From positions 449,501 through 513,500 of the forward strand of contig NZ_AP028679.1 of the NCBI RefSeq assembly GCF_037076455.1: DNA of 64,000 nt, in the 5' to 3' direction. Position numbers and translations under genes: made by a program. The DNA comes from Desulfoferula mesophila (lineage in GTDB: Bacteria > Desulfobacterota > Desulfarculia > Desulfarculales > Desulfarculaceae). Below the pieces are notes generated by a model. The model did no database searches, had not been told where the DNA came from, and saw only the letters and a program-made list of their open reading frames with translations. Shown here one piece after another: positions 61,177-64,000 of this stretch (its first letter is position 1; each line of letters opens with the position of its first letter).

Positions 61177-61204
61177 TTGACATGGGGGGTAAGTGCGGGA
61201 TAGT
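61177..61204 (+). promoter_or_regulatory. Main aprBA promoter candidate (P2)
   Basis: TTGACA (61177-61182), a 16-nt spacer and GATAGT (61199-61204), a four-of-six -10. It would give an aprB 5' UTR of about 210 nt containing the CGTCCCC/GGGGACG stem. Confidence 0.6.
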
Positions 61205-61422
61205 TTGTTCCCATACGCACAATCGATGGTTTTCGTCCCCAGGTTCGGTTCGGGGACGTGTCCATAAAAGTGAGGTAGAGACCAAACTCGAGTAAAAAGC
61301 TCGAAGGAGGCGTGAGGGAAATTAGGGACGTGAACTGGCCCCGCCTAGGGAGGTTGGGCTCATTTGGTAGTCGTTTAGGCAGGTTGCAAAAGGCCAACCC
61401 GTCAACACTACGGAGGAACTGA

Positions 61423-61878
61423 ATGCCAAGTTTTGTCATTGTTGAAAAGTGCGATGGCTGCAAGGGTCAGGATAAGACCGCTTGTATGTACATCTGCCCC
61501 AACGACCTTATGCTCCTGGACAAGGACGGGTCGCTTGGCTACGGCGAGATGAAGGCCTTCAACCGCGACCCCGCCATGTGCTGGGAGTGCTACAACTGCG
61601 TCAAGATCTGCCCCCAGCAGGCCATTGACGTTCGCGGTTATGCCGACTTCGTGCCCATGGGCGCCAGCTGCGTACCGCTGCGCGGCTCGGACAACATTAT
61701 GTGGACCGTCAAGTTCCGTGACGGCGCGGTCAAACGCTTCAAGTTCCCCATCCGGACCACTGGTGAGGGCGCGGCTGCTCCCTTGGGTGGCTTTGATGAG
61801 GGCAGTGGCGACATCAACAGCATCGACCTGATGACCGAGCCGGCCTCCACGGGCCAGGACAAGACGCCCACCCTGTAG
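61423..61878 (+). CDS. aprB: Adenylylsulfate reductase beta subunit
   Basis: The electron-transfer subunit of APS reductase, which reduces adenosine 5'-phosphosulfate to sulfite and AMP in the cytoplasm. The 151 residues hold two [4Fe-4S] motifs: CDGCKGQDKTACMYICP (C10 onward) with the insertion typical of AprB, and CWECYNCVKICP. The C-terminal tail (from about 110) wraps around AprA in known structures. GGAGGA lies 6 nt before the ATG. aprA follows after 29 nt. It contains more CGT, GGT and GTT codons than most genes here, as expected for a highly expressed gene. Confidence 0.97.
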   Translation: MPSFVIVEKCDGCKGQDKTACMYICPNDLMLLDKDGSLGYGEMKAFNRDPAMCWECYNCVKICPQQAIDVRGYADFVPMGASCVPLRGSDNIMWTVKFRDGAVKRFKFPIRTTGEGAAAPLGGFDEGSGDINSIDLMTEPASTGQDKTPTL

Positions 61879-61907
61879 GGGCGCGAAGGTTTAGGAGGTA
61901 AGGAACT

Positions 61908-63773
61908 ATGGCGAATTTTGAGACTGTGGAGGTCACCACTGACCTTCTGATCTGTGGTGGCGGCATGGCCGCGGCCGGCGCGGCCGTCGAGGCTGCCTAC
62001 TGGGCCAAGAAAAACGGCCTGAAGGTGACCTTGGTCGACAAGGCCGCTTTTGACCGCTCCGGCGCCGTGGCCATGGGCCTGAGCGCCATCAACGAGTACA
62101 TCGGCTACGCTGCCGGCGACAACAGCCTCGCCGACTACGTGAACTACGTCAAGCAGGACCTGATGGGCATCGCCCGTGACGACTTGGTGTACAACATCGC
62201 CCGTCACGTCGACAGCTCCGTGCACCTGTTTGAAAAATGGGGTCTGCCCATCTGGACCGACGAGAACGGCAAGTACGTTCGCGAGGGTCGTTGGCAGATC
62301 ATGATCAACGGCGAGTCCTACAAGGTCATCGTGGCCGAGGCCGCCAAAAACGCCATGAACGAGGCCGGCTTCGAGATTCTCGAGCGCGTGTTCATCGTGG
62401 GCCCGATCATGGACGGCGAGCGCGTGGCTGGCGCCTACGGCTTCAGCACCCGCGAGAACAAGTTCTACGTGTTCAAGGCCAAGGCCGTCTGCGCCATGAT
62501 GGGCGGCGCCGTGCACGTGTTCCGTCCCCGGAGCGTCGGCGAAGGTCTGGGCCGTTCCTGGTATCCGCCCTTCAACAGCGGTTCCAGCGCCTACTTCACC
62601 ATCCAGGCGGGCGCCGAGATGACCTGCCAGGAGATCCGCTTCATCCCCGTGCGCTTCAAGGACGCCTATGGTCCTGTGGGCGCCTGGTTCCTGCTCTTCA
62701 AGAGCCGTGCGACCAGCGCGACCGGCGGCGAGTACATGGTGGAGCGCAAGGCCGAGCTGCAGAACTGGGCTCCCTATGGCCTGGTGAAGCCGATCCCGGC
62801 CAACCTGCGTAACTACCTGGGCATGCTCGACACCGACGCCGGCCTGGGTCCGTTGTACATGGAGACCGCCGAGGCCATCCAGAAGCTGGCCGCCGCGGCT
62901 CCCGACGAGAAGGCCTTCAAGAAGAAGATGAAGTCTCTGGAGGCCGAGGCTTGGGAGGACTTCCTGGACATGACCGTGAGCCAGGCTATCCTCTGGGCCG
63001 CCAGCAACATCTACCCTGAGAAGAGCCGCTCCGAGATCGCCGCTTGCGAGCCCTACTTCATCGGTTCCCACTCCGGTGGCTCCGGTGCCTGGGTTTCCGG
63101 CCCCGAAGATCTCGAGACCCCCTACAAGTGGGGCTACGGCAACATGACCACGGTGCAGGGCCTGTTCTCCGCCGGTGACGGCACGGGCGCCAGCAGCCAC
63201 AAGTTCTCCAGCGGTTCTCACGCCGAGGGCCGTTACGCCGCCAAGCAGGCCGTCCGGTTCATCCTGGACAACAACAGCCAGCCCAGCGTGGGCGACGTGG
63301 ATGCCCTCAAGGCCAAGTGCATGGCTCCCATGGACCGCTTCGAGCAGTTCAAGGGCATGACCACCGACCCGGAGATCAACCCCAACTACATCCGTCCCAT
63401 GAGCTTCATGTTCCGTTTGCAGAAGATCATGGACGAGTACGCTGGTGGCGTGGTCAGCGCGTTCAAGACCTCCAAGGCCCTGTTGGAGCGCGGCATCGAG
63501 CTGCTCGACATGCTGAAGGAAGACGCCGAGAAACTGGCGGCCGAGGACAGCTACGAGCTGGAGCGCTGCTGGGAGAACACCCACCGCATGTGGCAGGCTG
63601 AGGCCCACGTGCGCACCATCCTCTTCCGCGAGGAGACCCGTTGGCCCGGCTACTACTTCCGCGCCGACACTCCCAAGATGGACGAGGCCAATTGGAAGTG
63701 CTTCGTGAACTGCACTTTCAAGGACGGTGAGTGGAAGTTCGAGAAGAAGGAAGTCGTCGACCTGCTCGGCTAA
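61908..63773 (+). CDS. aprA: Adenylylsulfate reductase alpha subunit
   Basis: The catalytic FAD subunit of APS reductase, 621 residues. The FAD Rossmann motif is LLICGGGMAAAGAAVEA near residues 11-27, and later motifs SGAVAMGLSAINEY, MGGAVHVFRPRS and FSAGDGTGASSHKFSSGSHAEGR (landmark SAGDGTGAS) are those of the succinate dehydrogenase/AprA flavoprotein family. It forms an alpha-beta heterodimer with AprB. AGGAGG is well placed before the ATG. Codon use differs from its neighbours, with many CGT and GGT codons. A strong terminator follows, so aprBA is a two-gene transcript; qmoABC is the usual next operon in this phylum. Confidence 0.98.
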   Translation: MANFETVEVTTDLLICGGGMAAAGAAVEAAYWAKKNGLKVTLVDKAAFDRSGAVAMGLSAINEYIGYAAGDNSLADYVNYVKQDLMGIARDDLVYNIARHVDSSVHLFEKWGLPIWTDENGKYVREGRWQIMINGESYKVIVAEAAKNAMNEAGFEILERVFIVGPIMDGERVAGAYGFSTRENKFYVFKAKAVCAMMGGAVHVFRPRSVGEGLGRSWYPPFNSGSSAYFTIQAGAEMTCQEIRFIPVRFKDAYGPVGAWFLLFKSRATSATGGEYMVERKAELQNWAPYGLVKPIPANLRNYLGMLDTDAGLGPLYMETAEAIQKLAAAAPDEKAFKKKMKSLEAEAWEDFLDMTVSQAILWAASNIYPEKSRSEIAACEPYFIGSHSGGSGAWVSGPEDLETPYKWGYGNMTTVQGLFSAGDGTGASSHKFSSGSHAEGRYAAKQAVRFILDNNSQPSVGDVDALKAKCMAPMDRFEQFKGMTTDPEINPNYIRPMSFMFRLQKIMDEYAGGVVSAFKTSKALLERGIELLDMLKEDAEKLAAEDSYELERCWENTHRMWQAEAHVRTILFREETRWPGYYFRADTPKMDEANWKCFVNCTFKDGEWKFEKKEVVDLLG

Positions 63774-63796
63774 CTTCCATGTTTTGACCTGATAGC

Positions 63797-63834
63797 AACT
63801 CCAGGCGCCGCCCATGGGCGCCTGGAGTTTTTTG
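63797..63834 (+). terminator. Rho-independent terminator of aprBA
   Basis: A 13-bp perfect stem (63797-63809 with 63817-63829) and TTTTTT. It lies 24 nt after the aprA stop. Confidence 0.95.
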
Positions 63835-63958
63835 CCCGTATCGGGCCCCGGAGGCCCGAAACGGACAAAAGACCCCGCTCGGCGAGGCCCTGGCCCCGCC
63901 GCCGGGAAGTTGCCGTGCTGATTGGCCAAAATGACTTCCGTTCAGGGAAGAGTTTTTC

Positions 63959-63988
63959 TGGACTGGGGCGGCGCGGCCATAGTATATT
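63959..63988 (+). promoter_or_regulatory. Candidate promoter for a gene beyond the right edge
   Basis: TGGACT (63959-63964), an 18-nt spacer and TATATT (63983-63988), a five-of-six -10. It reads rightward out of the window. Nothing else is recognised from 63835 to 64000. Confidence 0.45.
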
Positions 63989-64000
63989 CGGTGATCGATT

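Larger units (their letters stand above)
60669..61422 (+). promoter_or_regulatory. 754-bp regulatory region upstream of aprBA
   Basis: This is the longest noncoding stretch of the window and is richer in A and T than the rest. It contains the promoter candidates given separately at 61059 and 61177, an inverted repeat ACCGGC (60801-60806) with GCCGGT (60821-60826), a second one CGTCCCC (61234-61240) with GGGGACG (61252-61258), and an AT-rich run TTATTATCCC to AATAACATAA at about 60836-60866. No gene that I can support lies here. Long leaders fit a highly expressed, regulated operon. Confidence 0.6.

Overview
The window is GC-rich bacterial DNA whose right end carries aprB and aprA, the two subunits of dissimilatory adenylylsulfate reductase. 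Together with the stand-alone heterodisulfide-reductase-type genes, the acyl-CoA dehydratase activases and several CoA ligases, this points to an anaerobic sulfate reducer of the Desulfobacterota. A Desulfarculales-like origin is my guess from gene content; no 16S gene is present to settle it. No tRNA, rRNA, CRISPR array, transposase or phage gene was seen.

Layout. 1-4600: ruvB, a YprB-type nuclease, a secreted Ntn-hydrolase and a DUF1566 protein. 4655-8876: an interrupted small gene followed by a Mla-type lipid-transport operon (STAS-MlaE, MlaF, MlaD, lipoprotein). 8968-17863: housekeeping and stress genes (Usp, histidine kinase, lipoprotein plus lipoprotein-like hydrolase, isochorismatase, glutamate dehydrogenase, CPBP protease, FmdB, exonuclease III). 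18019-22974 (minus): an acyl-CoA operon of thiolase, CoA ligase, dehydratase activase and a single-subunit 2-hydroxyacyl-CoA dehydratase/benzoyl-CoA-reductase-type protein. 23227-31022 (plus): an electron-transfer cluster of HdrA-like, HdrA-like/MvhD, HdrC, HdrB, a GcvH-like lipoyl carrier and a fused GlcD-GlcF oxidoreductase. A palindromic operator and a hairpin-plus-terminator leader lie between these two divergent blocks.

31348-43667: small membrane and secreted proteins, an MFS transporter, hemW with a long-chain acyl-CoA ligase, dprA-topA, and an M20 peptidase with two periplasmic solute-binding proteins. 43851-48470: one 1539-residue protein of unknown family. 48781-60650: nitroreductase, an IspH-UbiA fusion, Dus, a radical SAM protein, a 1402-residue acyl-CoA dehydratase activase, RNase G/E and a class III CoA-transferase. 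61423-63773: aprBA behind a 770-base regulatory region.

The most unusual feature is a family of about 120-bp intergenic palindromes (six copies at 1184, 15278, 31111, 40429, 48472 and 48603). The sequence of their apical stem changes between copies while pairing is kept by compensating changes. All copies have the same polarity, and at four of the five loci the element begins 0 to 5 nt after a stop codon. This looks like a selected structured element at gene 3' ends, and I consider it the best candidate for something undescribed. The 1539-aa protein and the Hdr/lipoyl/GlcDF cluster come next.
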